From Flavobacteriales bacterium (GTDB taxonomy: Bacteria > Bacteroidota > Bacteroidia > Flavobacteriales_D > Crocinitomicaceae): a stretch of 14,937 nt of DNA. Every line of letters begins with the position of its first letter. The stretch's first letter is position 1. Position numbers and translations under genes: made by a program. Shown piece by piece: positions 1-7,437 of the stretch. The notes below the pieces were generated by a model. It ran no database searches, was not told the origin of the DNA, and worked only from the letters and a program-made list of their open reading frames with translations. The stretch is from positions 1-14,937 of the forward strand of contig CANHBA010000042.1 of assembly GCA_947458985.1 (NCBI GenBank), written 5' to 3'.

Positions 1-92
1 AAACACCTTCTATGGAATGGGATTTATCGAAAAATGAAGACGACAACCCCGATCAAATTCCACTTTTCTCCGAAGAACCCGAGGCCGACTAA
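1..92 (+). CDS. C-terminal tail of an unidentified protein (5' end outside window)
   Basis: The reading frame with codons starting at position 3 is open from the window edge to a TAA at 90-92. It encodes about 29 residues ending in IPLFSEEPEAD. The tail is strongly acidic, with many Asp, Glu and Asn residues and a few hydrophobic ones, as in a disordered C-terminal extension. No domain is visible and I cannot name the protein. It could be a chance open frame, but the bias toward charged residues and the clean 84-base gap before the next gene make a real 3' end more likely. Confidence 0.5.
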   Translation, partial: TPSMEWDLSKNEDDNPDQIPLFSEEPEAD

Positions 93-144
93 ACAGCTAA
101 GAAATAAATGAGCAATATCATTTTTTTCACGATGGTCCTTTGCT

Positions 145-152
145 TATTTTTG
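145..152 (+). promoter_or_regulatory. Candidate Bacteroidota -7 promoter element (TATTTTTG)
   Basis: TATTTTTG at 145-152 matches the Bacteroidota sigma-A -7 consensus TAnnTTTG exactly. It lies 24 bases before the ATG at 177, inside the only intergenic gap upstream of the membrane-protein gene. The -33 region is T-rich (a T run around 119-127) but has no clear TTTG at the usual spacing. The call rests on the -7 box and its position. Confidence 0.45.
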
Positions 153-176
153 TATGTATCCTAAAAAGTTGCAAAA

Positions 177-1547
177 ATGAATTTGCTCAAAGAAGACCGC
201 ATCAACTACCTCAATATCGGCCTGATGCTCATTACCGCCATTTTGGCCTACTACTTTCCTTTTGAAACCTTCCTTTTAGCCTATGCCTATTTAGGCCCAT
301 TGCATTACCTCACCGAAATCAGCTGGCTCCACGACCGCCAATATTACGCCAAAGGCAAATGGGACAACATTGCGCTTTGGATCATTGGTATTTTACTTTC
401 CTATGCTGCATTTGCCAAAGACTTTGGCTTTAGCAAAGATGTATATGATTATTTCGTTGAAATGAATCTTTTTGACAAGCTTTTGGTATTTGGCCTTTTC
501 GCTTCTATTCTCTTTGCACTTGTTAAGAATTTATTCATCAAATTATTCGCAATTTTTGTTGTTTACATCATTGTGGCTGGCTGGCTCAGTCCTGATCGCG
601 CTGCTGAAAATGCAGAAAGCACCACTATTTTTGCCCTCACTGCGCTCATTCCAACGCTCATTCATGTCTACGTATTTACTGGTTTATTTATGCTTTATGG
701 TGCTCTTAAGGCGCGTAGCGTTTCAGGAATGTGGCAAATGGTAGGTTTTGTGCTGATTCCTGTCATTCTCGTTTTCTCCATGCCGGTCGATACCAAAAAT
801 GCGTTTCTTTCCAAGTTCGGAAAAGACGCATATTATGCCAAAGGCGATGGTTTTTACAATACAAACTACCTTATTCTCGACCATTTTGATCTGATTGAAG
901 AGCAAAAAATCACCAATAAGGAATACCTAGATATCATTACCAAGGAAGGAAATAAAAGCTATTTTTTGCGTCAAGGCCTCATCGATACGGCAGCCTTTGA
1001 TGCGCACGTAGATTCGCTCAAAAATATTGCAGCACGCCCATTTGTGGTAAAGCCTATGCCAATTAACACGGCAAATCTTGCACCTCAATTTCAATTTGAC
1101 CACTTGCTTTATTTCTTTGATACTTCTAGCCGCTATATCAATAGCATCAATGAATATCGCTTTGAAGCCTTGCCAAAAAAGGTCATGAAATCCAAAACAA
1201 AGAAAGAAATGGACGGCCTCATTTATTTCTCAGAATTCGGTATCATGTTGATGCGTTTTATTGCGTTTGCCTACCTATATCACTACCTCAATTGGTTTAG
1301 TAAAACGGAAATCATTCGTTGGCATAAGGTTCCAAAGGTGCGTTTCATATTAGTGATGGTCGTCTGGATTGCCTCATCGGTATTTTATACCTATGACTAC
1401 TCCTTAGGCCTAAGCCTTTTATTTTTCTTGAGTTTCTCTCATGTACTGTTAGAATTCCCTCTAAATATCATTTCTATTGTAGGCATCGGCACCGAGTCCT
1501 TGTCTATATTTAAAAACGGGTTCAAGAAGAAACCCATTGAATCTTAA
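177..1547 (+). CDS. Conserved polytopic membrane protein with intramembrane histidines, function unknown
   Basis: This is a 456-residue integral membrane protein. Hydrophobic segments lie at roughly 13-38, 63-80, 100-136, 150-177, 185-203, 350-373, 388-405 and 408-437. A more polar loop of about 145 residues (204-348) separates the two membrane bundles. Histidines sit in or beside the helices: H43 and H52 in GPLHYLTEISWLHDR, H163 in LIHVYVF, H369 and H383 in the stretch 366-383, and H422 in SHVLLEF. I recognise the GPLHYLTE...WLHD signature from uncharacterised Bacteroidota proteins but know no assigned function. The pattern recalls membrane metalloenzymes such as carotenoid-cleaving Brp/Blh proteins or fatty-acid hydroxylases, which is only an analogy. 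The start at ATG 177 is supported by the preceding A-rich stretch and an upstream -7 box. The DUF2891 gene follows after 24 bases and is probably co-transcribed. Confidence 0.85.
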   Translation: MNLLKEDRINYLNIGLMLITAILAYYFPFETFLLAYAYLGPLHYLTEISWLHDRQYYAKGKWDNIALWIIGILLSYAAFAKDFGFSKDVYDYFVEMNLFDKLLVFGLFASILFALVKNLFIKLFAIFVVYIIVAGWLSPDRAAENAESTTIFALTALIPTLIHVYVFTGLFMLYGALKARSVSGMWQMVGFVLIPVILVFSMPVDTKNAFLSKFGKDAYYAKGDGFYNTNYLILDHFDLIEEQKITNKEYLDIITKEGNKSYFLRQGLIDTAAFDAHVDSLKNIAARPFVVKPMPINTANLAPQFQFDHLLYFFDTSSRYINSINEYRFEALPKKVMKSKTKKEMDGLIYFSEFGIMLMRFIAFAYLYHYLNWFSKTEIIRWHKVPKVRFILVMVVWIASSVFYTYDYSLGLSLLFFLSFSHVLLEFPLNIISIVGIGTESLSIFKNGFKKKPIES

Positions 1548-1571
1548 TTTCTAAATTTTACGCCTCAACCC

Positions 1572-2687
1572 ATGCTTAAATTTTCATCCTTTGTTGTCGC
1601 TGTTTTCAGCGCTAACTTGTTCTTTGCTCAATTAGTGAGCACCACCCCTGACGGCCGCTACACGCTTTCCGCTGAGGGCGCTTCTTATTTTGCCAAACTT
1701 TCCTTGGATTGTACCGCTAAGCCAACGCCACACTATTACTACCAAGCGTTGCGCCAACCCGGAGACACCCAAACACCAACTGATATCTGGCCATCTTTTT
1801 ACGGATGTTACGACTGGCACAGTGCCGTACATAACCATTGGGCACTGATCAAAATTCTAAAAACTTATCCTGATATTCCAGAAGCTGCTGCCATTCGCGC
1901 CAAGCTCGATGAAAGTTTCAGCGAAGAGAACATCCGCAAAGAATACGAATACTTCGAAACCAATGAGGAGCGTTATGTATTTGAATTTCCATATGGACAG
2001 GGTTGGTTGCTCAAGGTAGCCGATGAGCTTGCTCGTTGGAACGACCCCGACGCCGAGCGTTGGTTGGAAAACCTTGGCCCATTGCACCGCTTGTGTGCTG
2101 CTGCTGCTCAGGTCATCTGGAAAGACATCAAAGAAGTCAAGTTGTCGGGTTCTCACGACGCACCTTCACTCAATCTTTCTTTTGCCATTGACTACGCCCG
2201 CACCTTCGGCGATGAAGACCTCCTCAAGGTTGCACTCAAAGCCAGCAAGCGTTATTTTGGCAAAATGACCAAAGCGCCACTGCGTGCAGAGCCTTTTGAG
2301 TACGATTTTATGTCGGCTTCTTTATTGGTTACCGACCTCATGCGCAAAGTGTACACGCAAGAAGAATACCTCAAGTGGGTCAAAGGTTTTGCACCGGGCT
2401 TGTTTGCCGCTGAAACAGCCAAAAAAGACCTACAAATCAAGAAAACCGACAAACACGACGGCTATGAATCTCATTGGGATGGTTATCATCTGAACCGCAT
2501 TTGGTGCTTAAATGGCATGCTGAAATCTTTGCCAGCAGAAAGTCTAGATGCCAACACCAAAGCAGCATGGGCAAGCAGCATGAATGCCATGTGGGACTAC
2601 GCGCAAGAAAGTATTGGTAAGGGCAACTACGACATCGACCACTGGTTGTCGTCGTTCTCTGTATTTGCTTTAATCGGTTACGAGTAA
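1572..2687 (+). CDS. Secreted DUF2891 family protein
   Basis: This 371-residue protein starts with a Sec signal peptide (hydrophobic core 4-18, likely cleavage after FFA at about residue 19), so it is expected in the periplasm or outside the cell. The mature part matches DUF2891 as I know it: PSFYGCYDWHSAVHNHW at 74-90, EPFEYDFMSASLL at 240-252, HWDGYHLNRIWCL at 301-313 and DHWLSSFSVFAL at 356-367. The conserved Trp, His and Asp/Glu residues and the helical character suggest an alpha/alpha-barrel like those of glycan-active enzymes. No activity is established for the family to my knowledge, so an enzymatic role is inference. It follows the membrane-protein gene by 24 bases and its 3' end overlaps the convergent cmk gene by 18 bases. 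An inverted repeat lies 26 bases beyond its stop. Confidence 0.88.
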   Translation: MLKFSSFVVAVFSANLFFAQLVSTTPDGRYTLSAEGASYFAKLSLDCTAKPTPHYYYQALRQPGDTQTPTDIWPSFYGCYDWHSAVHNHWALIKILKTYPDIPEAAAIRAKLDESFSEENIRKEYEYFETNEERYVFEFPYGQGWLLKVADELARWNDPDAERWLENLGPLHRLCAAAAQVIWKDIKEVKLSGSHDAPSLNLSFAIDYARTFGDEDLLKVALKASKRYFGKMTKAPLRAEPFEYDFMSASLLVTDLMRKVYTQEEYLKWVKGFAPGLFAAETAKKDLQIKKTDKHDGYESHWDGYHLNRIWCLNGMLKSLPAESLDANTKAAWASSMNAMWDYAQESIGKGNYDIDHWLSSFSVFALIGYE

Positions 2688-3350
2688 AGCCACGCGCGCT
2701 AGTGCCCAAGCCAATTGAGCGTCTCGGCTCAATTCAGTCGTATCTAACACAATTGCATCGGAAGCCTGCGCAAGCGGGCTTTCTTTTCTGGTGCTATCTA
2801 AGTGGTCTCGTTGCAATAAATTTTGCTGAACGCTTTGGGCGTCGGTATGTTCTCCTTTGGCCTCGAGTTCGGCCAAGCGGCGCTGTGTGCGCACTTCAGC
2901 TGAGGCCGTTACAAAAATTTTGAGTTCGGCAGCAGGGAATACCACCGTTCCGATATCTCGACCATCCATGACAATACCGCCATTGATTCCCATCTGCTGT
3001 TGGAGTTCAACTAATTTGTTGCGCACCGCTTTGACCGCCGCTACCTGTGATACAACAGCCGCTACACGTGGGGTGCGAATGGCGTCCGTGATGTCTAGCT
3101 CATTGAGATAGATTTTTTGATCGGGTGTCATCTCGATCTTGATGTTGTGGAGGAGTTGCTCTAATTGTTGAATTTGAATGACACCTTCACTGTTAATGAG
3201 TTGATTTTCGAGACAATAAAAAGCAACGGCGCGATACATCGCGCCGGAGTCTATGAATGTGTAATTGAGGGTTTTGGCCAAGGCCTTGGCTAAAGTACTT
3301 TTGCCACAGGCGGCGTAGCCGTCAATTGCTATGGTGATTTTTTTTTGCAT
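2670..3350 (-). CDS. cmk: Cytidylate (CMP/dCMP) kinase
   Basis: Phosphorylates CMP and dCMP with ATP to give CDP and dCDP in cytoplasmic pyrimidine nucleotide synthesis and salvage. The 226-residue protein has the family's usual length. It begins with a beta strand and P-loop (IAIDGYAACGKST, residues 7-19, with G16-K17-S18), then FIDSGAMYRA, the NMP-binding segment. Further on are VMDGRDIGTVVFP and FVTASAEVRTQRR, which carry CMP-kinase base- and ATP-site residues. I chose ATG at 3350-3348 over a TTG one codon upstream. The gap stop codon and this ATG share a base (TGATG), so translation is probably coupled to gap. The 3' end overlaps the convergent DUF2891 gene by 18 bases. Confidence 0.96.
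   Translation of the reverse strand: MQKKITIAIDGYAACGKSTLAKALAKTLNYTFIDSGAMYRAVAFYCLENQLINSEGVIQIQQLEQLLHNIKIEMTPDQKIYLNELDITDAIRTPRVAAVVSQVAAVKAVRNKLVELQQQMGINGGIVMDGRDIGTVVFPAAELKIFVTASAEVRTQRRLAELEAKGEHTDAQSVQQNLLQRDHLDSTRKESPLAQASDAIVLDTTELSRDAQLAWALARVALLVTD
2713..2734. repeat. Perfect 8-bp inverted repeat inside the cmk 3' end
   Basis: AATTGAGC (2713-2720) and GCTCAATT (2727-2734) are perfect complements around a 6-base loop. On the plus strand the hairpin starts 26 bases after the DUF2891 stop codon, but no T-run follows it in either direction. It lies within cmk codons for ELSRDAQL. It could slow or end convergent transcripts, or protect their 3' ends, or it could be a coincidence of coding sequence. 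Confidence 0.35.
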
Positions 3351-4795
3351 CAATAGTAAATCGCTCTGCGAACTTGCGTGATGTATTTAGCCATGCGGAT
3401 CACTTGTTTGGTGTACCCAAATTCGTTGTCGTACCAAGCGTAAAGCACCACGTTTTTGCCGTCTACCGAAACAATACTTGCGTTGGAGTCAAATACACTA
3501 CAGCAAGTATTGCCAATGATATCTGAAGAAACGAGTTCTGGGTCGAACGAATAGTAGATTTGGTTGACCAACTCGCCGTGGAGTGCAGCATCTTTGATGG
3601 CAGCATTGACTTGTTCGAGGTCGACGGTTTTTTCGAGTTCTAGGCTCAAAATAGCCAAAGAACCGTTTGGAGTAGGTACGCGAACTGCGTTGGCTGTCAG
3701 TTTGTCTTTGAGTTCAGGAATCACTTTGGTAACTGCCGAACCAGCACCTGTAGAGGTAATGACCATATTGACCGCTGCAGCTCTACCACGACGTGGTTTT
3801 TTGTGCATGTTGTCAAGTAAGTTTTGGTCGTTGGTGTAGGCGTGCACCGTTTCGATGTGGCCTTTTACAACCCCAAAATGATCATTGATGACTTTCAGAA
3901 TAGGGGAGATGGCATTGGTGGTACATGATGCAGCCGAAAAGATGTTTTCGTTTTCGACATCTAGTGTATCTTGATTGATCCCGTAAACTACATTTGGAAT
4001 CTCTTTTCCTGGTGCGGTGAGCAATACTTTGCCAACGCCTTTTGCCTGAAGGTGACGCGATAACGCTTCTCTGTTGGTAAATACGCCAGTGTTATCAATG
4101 ATGAGGGCATTTTGGATACCGTAGATGGTGTAGTCGATGTCTTCTGGGTTGGCAGCGTCTATCATGTGTACAATTTGCCCATTGATGATGAGGCTTTTGT
4201 TAGGAAGGTCTTCAATGACCGTGCCTTTGAAGGCACCGTGTACGGAGTCGTTGCGCAAAAGTGAGGCGCGCTTGATGATGTCAGCGTCAGAAGAACCGCG
4301 CGTTACAATGGCGCGCAAACGCAATTGTTGGCCTTTGCCCGCTTGTTTGATGAGCTCGCGTGCAGCCAAACGACCAATACGCCCAAAGCCATAAAGTACC
4401 ACGTCACGGGGCTCGATTGCTTGAGGAGTTTGTAAATCGCCTAGTTTTTCCATTAGAAAACGCGCCATGCCGCTTTGTTCGGTCTGACCCGCTAACCATT
4501 CGCTCGCCAACAAGCCGATGTCTAATTTGGAGGCAGGAATGTCGAGTGTCATGAGGGTTTCTGCCAAGGCAGCGGTTGTGAACACGTCGATTGGTTTGTT
4601 CACTACTTGTTTGGCATATTCATGCAGGTTTAAAATTTCCGAAATGGTGATGTCAGTAAGGTGATTTCTGAATAATACCAGCTCGATGCCTTTGTCGTAG
4701 AGGAGTTCTCCTACTTTACTCTGCAATTTAACAGCTGCTCTTTCTCGCTCAATGTGTAGGTTGAGCTCTTTTTCATAACCGTCTTTGGTTTCCAT
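3350..4795 (-). CDS. gap: Glyceraldehyde-3-phosphate dehydrogenase, long form with N-terminal extension
   Basis: Catalyses the reversible oxidative phosphorylation of glyceraldehyde-3-phosphate with NAD(P)+ in glycolysis or gluconeogenesis. The 481-residue protein has about 130 residues before the Rossmann motif GFGRIGR (136-142), so it belongs to the roughly 480-residue long GAPDH group rather than the usual 330-residue form. Catalytic C291 sits in SAASCTTNAISPI and the general-base His is H318 in HAYTND. The C-terminal signature WYDNEFGYTKQV is at 454-465. The N-terminal extension is mostly helical and charged, with no domain I can name. An upstream in-frame ATG at 4852 would add 19 residues, but it lies inside the rpoD terminator hairpin, so I chose METKDGYEKE at 4795. 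The stop overlaps the cmk start by one base. Cofactor preference and direction of flux cannot be read from the sequence. Confidence 0.95.
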   Translation of the reverse strand: METKDGYEKELNLHIERERAAVKLQSKVGELLYDKGIELVLFRNHLTDITISEILNLHEYAKQVVNKPIDVFTTAALAETLMTLDIPASKLDIGLLASEWLAGQTEQSGMARFLMEKLGDLQTPQAIEPRDVVLYGFGRIGRLAARELIKQAGKGQQLRLRAIVTRGSSDADIIKRASLLRNDSVHGAFKGTVIEDLPNKSLIINGQIVHMIDAANPEDIDYTIYGIQNALIIDNTGVFTNREALSRHLQAKGVGKVLLTAPGKEIPNVVYGINQDTLDVENENIFSAASCTTNAISPILKVINDHFGVVKGHIETVHAYTNDQNLLDNMHKKPRRGRAAAVNMVITSTGAGSAVTKVIPELKDKLTANAVRVPTPNGSLAILSLELEKTVDLEQVNAAIKDAALHGELVNQIYYSFDPELVSSDIIGNTCCSVFDSNASIVSVDGKNVVLYAWYDNEFGYTKQVIRMAKYITQVRRAIYY

Positions 4796-4830
4796 GTTGT
4801 TGTTGATTGATGTTGATAATTGTTTGTTGA

Positions 4831-4866
4831 TGAAAAGAAAAAGGCTACCCACAAGTAGGTAGCCTT
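4831..4866 (-). terminator. Rho-independent terminator of rpoD
   Basis: On the minus strand AAGGCTACC (4866-4858), an 8-base loop and GGTAGCCTT (4849-4841) form a perfect 9-bp stem. A T-rich tail (TTTCTTTTC) follows at 4840-4832. It begins 7 bases after the rpoD stop codon. It ends 36 bases before the gap ATG, so it should separate most rpoD transcripts from gap and cmk and could also act by read-through. Confidence 0.8.
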
Positions 4867-4873
4867 CAAATTG

Positions 4874-5740
4874 TTAGCCTAAATAAGACTTCAAAAGTTT
4901 GTTTCGTGAGGTGTGACGGAGTCGGCGGATAGCCTTCTCTTTGATTTGTCGGACGCGCTCTCGGGTAAGGTTGAATTTAGCACCGATTTCTTCTAGGGTA
5001 AGGCCGTGGTTCATGCCGATGCCGAAAAACAAGCGGATGATTTCACGTTCTTTATCGGTGAGGGTGCTGAGTGAGCGCTCGATTTCTTTTTGTAAAGACT
5101 CTGCCATAAGCATGTGGTCGGTACGTGGGGAGTCAGGGTTAGCCATGACATCCATGAGGGTACCGCCGTCGTCGTTGGTGGTGAGCGGCGCATCCATGGA
5201 TACGTGGCGACCAGAAACATTGAGGCTTTCTTTGATTTTGTCTTCTGGAACTTCGAGTGCTTCAGCGAGCTCTTCTGCACTTGGCGGACGCTCGAATTCT
5301 TGCTCTAGGCGCGAAAACGCTTTGTTGATTTTGTTGAGTGAGCCGACTTGGTTGAGTGGCAAACGTACAATACGCGCTTGTTCAGCTAAAGCTTGCAAGA
5401 TAGACTGACGGATCCACCATACAGCGTAAGAGATGAATTTAAAACCTCTGGTTTCGTCGAATTTTTGTGCTGCTTTAATGAGACCAAGATTGCCTTCGTT
5501 GATGAGGTCAGGAAGCGTGAGGCCTTGGTTTTGGTATTGCTTGGCAACGGAAACCACAAAGCGAAGATTGGCTCTGGTGAGTTTCTCGAGGGCTTTTTGG
5601 TCGCCGGCTTTGATGCGACGTGCAAGTTCTACTTCTTCTTCTGCGGTGATAAGTTCTTCACGACCGATATCTTGAAGGTATTTGTCCAGAGATTGACTTT
5701 CTCTGTTCGTGATGGATTTGGTTATTTTTAGCTGTCTCAT
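4874..5740 (-). CDS. rpoD: Primary RNA polymerase sigma factor, Bacteroidota type (sigma-70/RpoD)
   Basis: Housekeeping sigma factor that directs RNA polymerase core to promoters. The 288-residue protein lacks region 1.1 and the long non-conserved insert of proteobacterial RpoD, as is usual in Bacteroidota. Region 1.2 is at about 17-45 (SLDKYLQDIGREELITAEEE), region 2 at about 55-125 with the -10-reading helix in RGFKFISYAVWWIRQSI (98-114), region 3 at about 135-205, and region 4 at about 225-285. The region 4.2 helix-turn-helix is LTLEEIGAKFNLTRERVRQ (247-265). The N terminus MRQLKITKSI fixes the start at ATG 5740. It has its own upstream region of 161 bases and a strong terminator downstream, so it is probably transcribed largely alone. 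This is the factor expected to read the TAnnTTTG elements reported here. Confidence 0.97.
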   Translation of the reverse strand: MRQLKITKSITNRESQSLDKYLQDIGREELITAEEEVELARRIKAGDQKALEKLTRANLRFVVSVAKQYQNQGLTLPDLINEGNLGLIKAAQKFDETRGFKFISYAVWWIRQSILQALAEQARIVRLPLNQVGSLNKINKAFSRLEQEFERPPSAEELAEALEVPEDKIKESLNVSGRHVSMDAPLTTNDDGGTLMDVMANPDSPRTDHMLMAESLQKEIERSLSTLTDKEREIIRLFFGIGMNHGLTLEEIGAKFNLTRERVRQIKEKAIRRLRHTSRNKLLKSYLG

Positions 5741-5791
5741 GCGCTTATCTATACTGGATTACTAGGTAATGTTTAGCTACTGCTTCTTGAG

Positions 5792-5799
5792 CAAAGTAA
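5792..5799 (-). promoter_or_regulatory. Candidate rpoD promoter -7 element
   Basis: The minus strand reads TTACTTTG at 5799-5792, one mismatch from TAnnTTTG, 51 bases before the rpoD ATG. It fits a housekeeping Bacteroidota promoter in the htrA-rpoD spacer. I could not place a convincing -33 TTTG at the usual distance, so confidence is low. Confidence 0.3.
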
Positions 5800-5816
5800 C
5801 GACGAAAATTAGGGTT

Positions 5817-5867
5817 AAAAAAATCTGAAGAGGGCTTTTTTTCTTGAGTTATTAACGAGTTCTTAAC
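5817..5867. repeat. Tandem 11-bp imperfect repeat and A7/T7 tract in the htrA-rpoD spacer
   Basis: The 161-base spacer (5741-5901) holds two adjacent copies of an 11-mer, GAGTTATTAAC (5846-5856) and GAGTTCTTAAC (5857-5867), with one mismatch. Each copy contains the dyad GTT-N3-AAC. They lie about 50-75 bases upstream of the candidate rpoD -7 box and 35 bases past the htrA stop. Next to them a run of seven A (5817-5823) and a run of seven T (5836-5842) flank 12 bases. On the minus strand this could form a weak A/U hairpin ending htrA transcripts. An operator is possible but unproven. Confidence 0.4.
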
Positions 5868-5901
5868 TTTTTCAACGCGGCTCATTTTCGTACTCAATTG
5901 C

Positions 5902-7374
5902 TTATAAACCTAAGCCTCTGTAGTCTCTTTTACCTGTCTCATCCATGATTTCGAGCAAGATACCGCGGTTGACGCCACTTAGTTTTTGGGTCAATTCTTC
6001 AACGGTTTCTATGGGTTCGTTGTTGACTTTAACAATGATGATGCCTTCCGACAAGCCTATGGATTTGAGTTTGCCCGTATTGATGGTTTTGATTTTGACA
6101 CCGTAATTGATATTGAGCTCTTTTTTCTCTTTATCGGTGAGTTCGACGAAAGTAGCACCAAGGGCTGCGTTTTTATTGATTTCTTCTTTGGATAACAATT
6201 GTGTTTCGCCATCTTGGTTGCGCAAAACGAGTTCTTTGGTGATGAGGTCTCCGTCTTTTTGACGCACACTTAGCGAAACTTTATCGCCAGGGCGACGCTT
6301 GCCGATTTCTTCTTGAAGTGCGGCTACAGAATTGACTTCTTTGCTGCCAATTTTCAAGATGACATCGCCGTCTTTGAGGCCTGCTTTGTCGGCAGAACCA
6401 CCTTCGATAACTTTGGCTAAGAAGACGCCTTTGAGGTCCGGTAGCTTGTTTTTTTCTTTGATTTCTTGCGAAATATCAGAAATTTGAACGCCAAGATAGC
6501 CGCGCTGAACAATACCAAAATCGATGAGGTCCCGCATGACTTTGTCTACTAAATTGACAGGAACGGCGAAGGAATAGCCAGCATAAGAACCCGTTTGAGA
6601 TGCGATAGCGGTGTTGATACCGATGAGTTCGCCTCGTGTATTCACTAAAGCACCTCCACTGTTGCCAGGGTTAACTGCTGCATCGGTCTGGATAAAGGAT
6701 TCTATCGGTACAACTTCTTTGGTGTTGCGCTCGGAAAGCAAGTTGATATTGCGCGCTTTGGCAGAGACGATACCTGCTGTAACGGTAGAAGTCAGGTTAA
6801 AGGGGTTGCCCACAGCCAAAACCCATTCGCCAATTTTGAGTTCGTCTGAATTGCCAATTGGAATAGCTGGAAAGTTACTGCCTTCGATTTTAAGAACGGC
6901 AATGTCGGTGGAGGGGTCGGCGCCAACAACTTTAGCGTCGTATTTAGAGTTGTCGTTGAGTACAACTTGAATTTCGCTGGCGTTTTCTATGACGTGGTTG
7001 TTGGTGACGATGTAGCCCTGCGACGATACAATAACGCCAGAGCCTGCGCCTGCGCCGTATTGCTTGAATTCGCGGCCACCGGCACCTGGGCCGTAGAAAA
7101 ATTCTTGAAAGGGATCGCGTTGGAAGGTGGTTTGAACCACTTTGGTGGTGATGTGTACTACAGAATGTACTGTGCTTTCTGCTGCTGCAGTGAAGTCTAG
7201 GCCTTGGGGAACGCCTTGGTAGTCGACCTGTTGAATAGGTGCGCGGCGGTTGCCGTCGATGACTTGATCGGATAAGCGGCTACTGTTGTGCTGAATAATG
7301 ACGTAAGTAGCCAATGGGAGGGTACCACCTAGAATACCCATTCCAAATAATTTGAGTGTGCTGGTAAGTGTCAT
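5902..7374 (-). CDS. Do/HtrA family periplasmic serine protease with two PDZ domains
   Basis: Envelope quality-control protease of the DegP/DegQ type that degrades or refolds misfolded periplasmic and outer-membrane proteins. The 490-residue protein starts with a hydrophobic segment (about 8-27) that works as an export signal or membrane anchor. The trypsin-like domain carries the full triad: H127 in VTNNHVIENA, D157 in DPSTDIAVLK and S239 in NPGNSGGALV. PDZ1 spans about 285-385 (carboxylate loop RGYLGVQI) and a shorter PDZ2 about 400-480. I chose ATG 7374 over an upstream in-frame TTG at 7422, because the hydrophobic segment then lies at the N terminus. It is divergent from dapF across 119 bases and followed by rpoD after 161 bases. 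DegP versus DegQ behaviour cannot be told from sequence, so I give no symbol. Confidence 0.95.
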   Translation of the reverse strand: MTLTSTLKLFGMGILGGTLPLATYVIIQHNSSRLSDQVIDGNRRAPIQQVDYQGVPQGLDFTAAAESTVHSVVHITTKVVQTTFQRDPFQEFFYGPGAGGREFKQYGAGAGSGVIVSSQGYIVTNNHVIENASEIQVVLNDNSKYDAKVVGADPSTDIAVLKIEGSNFPAIPIGNSDELKIGEWVLAVGNPFNLTSTVTAGIVSAKARNINLLSERNTKEVVPIESFIQTDAAVNPGNSGGALVNTRGELIGINTAIASQTGSYAGYSFAVPVNLVDKVMRDLIDFGIVQRGYLGVQISDISQEIKEKNKLPDLKGVFLAKVIEGGSADKAGLKDGDVILKIGSKEVNSVAALQEEIGKRRPGDKVSLSVRQKDGDLITKELVLRNQDGETQLLSKEEINKNAALGATFVELTDKEKKELNINYGVKIKTINTGKLKSIGLSEGIIIVKVNNEPIETVEELTQKLSGVNRGILLEIMDETGKRDYRGLGL

Positions 7375-7437
7375 GCTGTCAGATTTTATATTACTGCTCC
7401 ATAAACGCAAATAGTGTTCCAAAAATTGCTTGAAAAA

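Noticed and set aside
3351..3353. TTG start one codon upstream of cmk
   Set aside because: The ATG at 3350-3348 forms a standard TGATG stop-start overlap with gap and gives the normal N terminus, so the TTG is not needed.
4941..5408. 155-codon plus-strand open frame opposite rpoD, and similar long frames opposite gap, htrA and the glycosylasparaginase gene
   Set aside because: These are antisense shadows of well-supported genes, with no recognisable family, no promoter and low-complexity Ser/Arg-rich translations.
5817..5842. A7/T7 element as a firm htrA terminator
   Set aside because: Apart from the A/T arms no GC-rich stem can be paired, so it is kept only as a weak possibility in the spacer entry.
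7375..7422. 16-residue N-terminal extension of the HtrA protein from a TTG codon
   Set aside because: It would place charged and polar residues before the export segment and use a rare start. ATG 7374 gives a typical signal.
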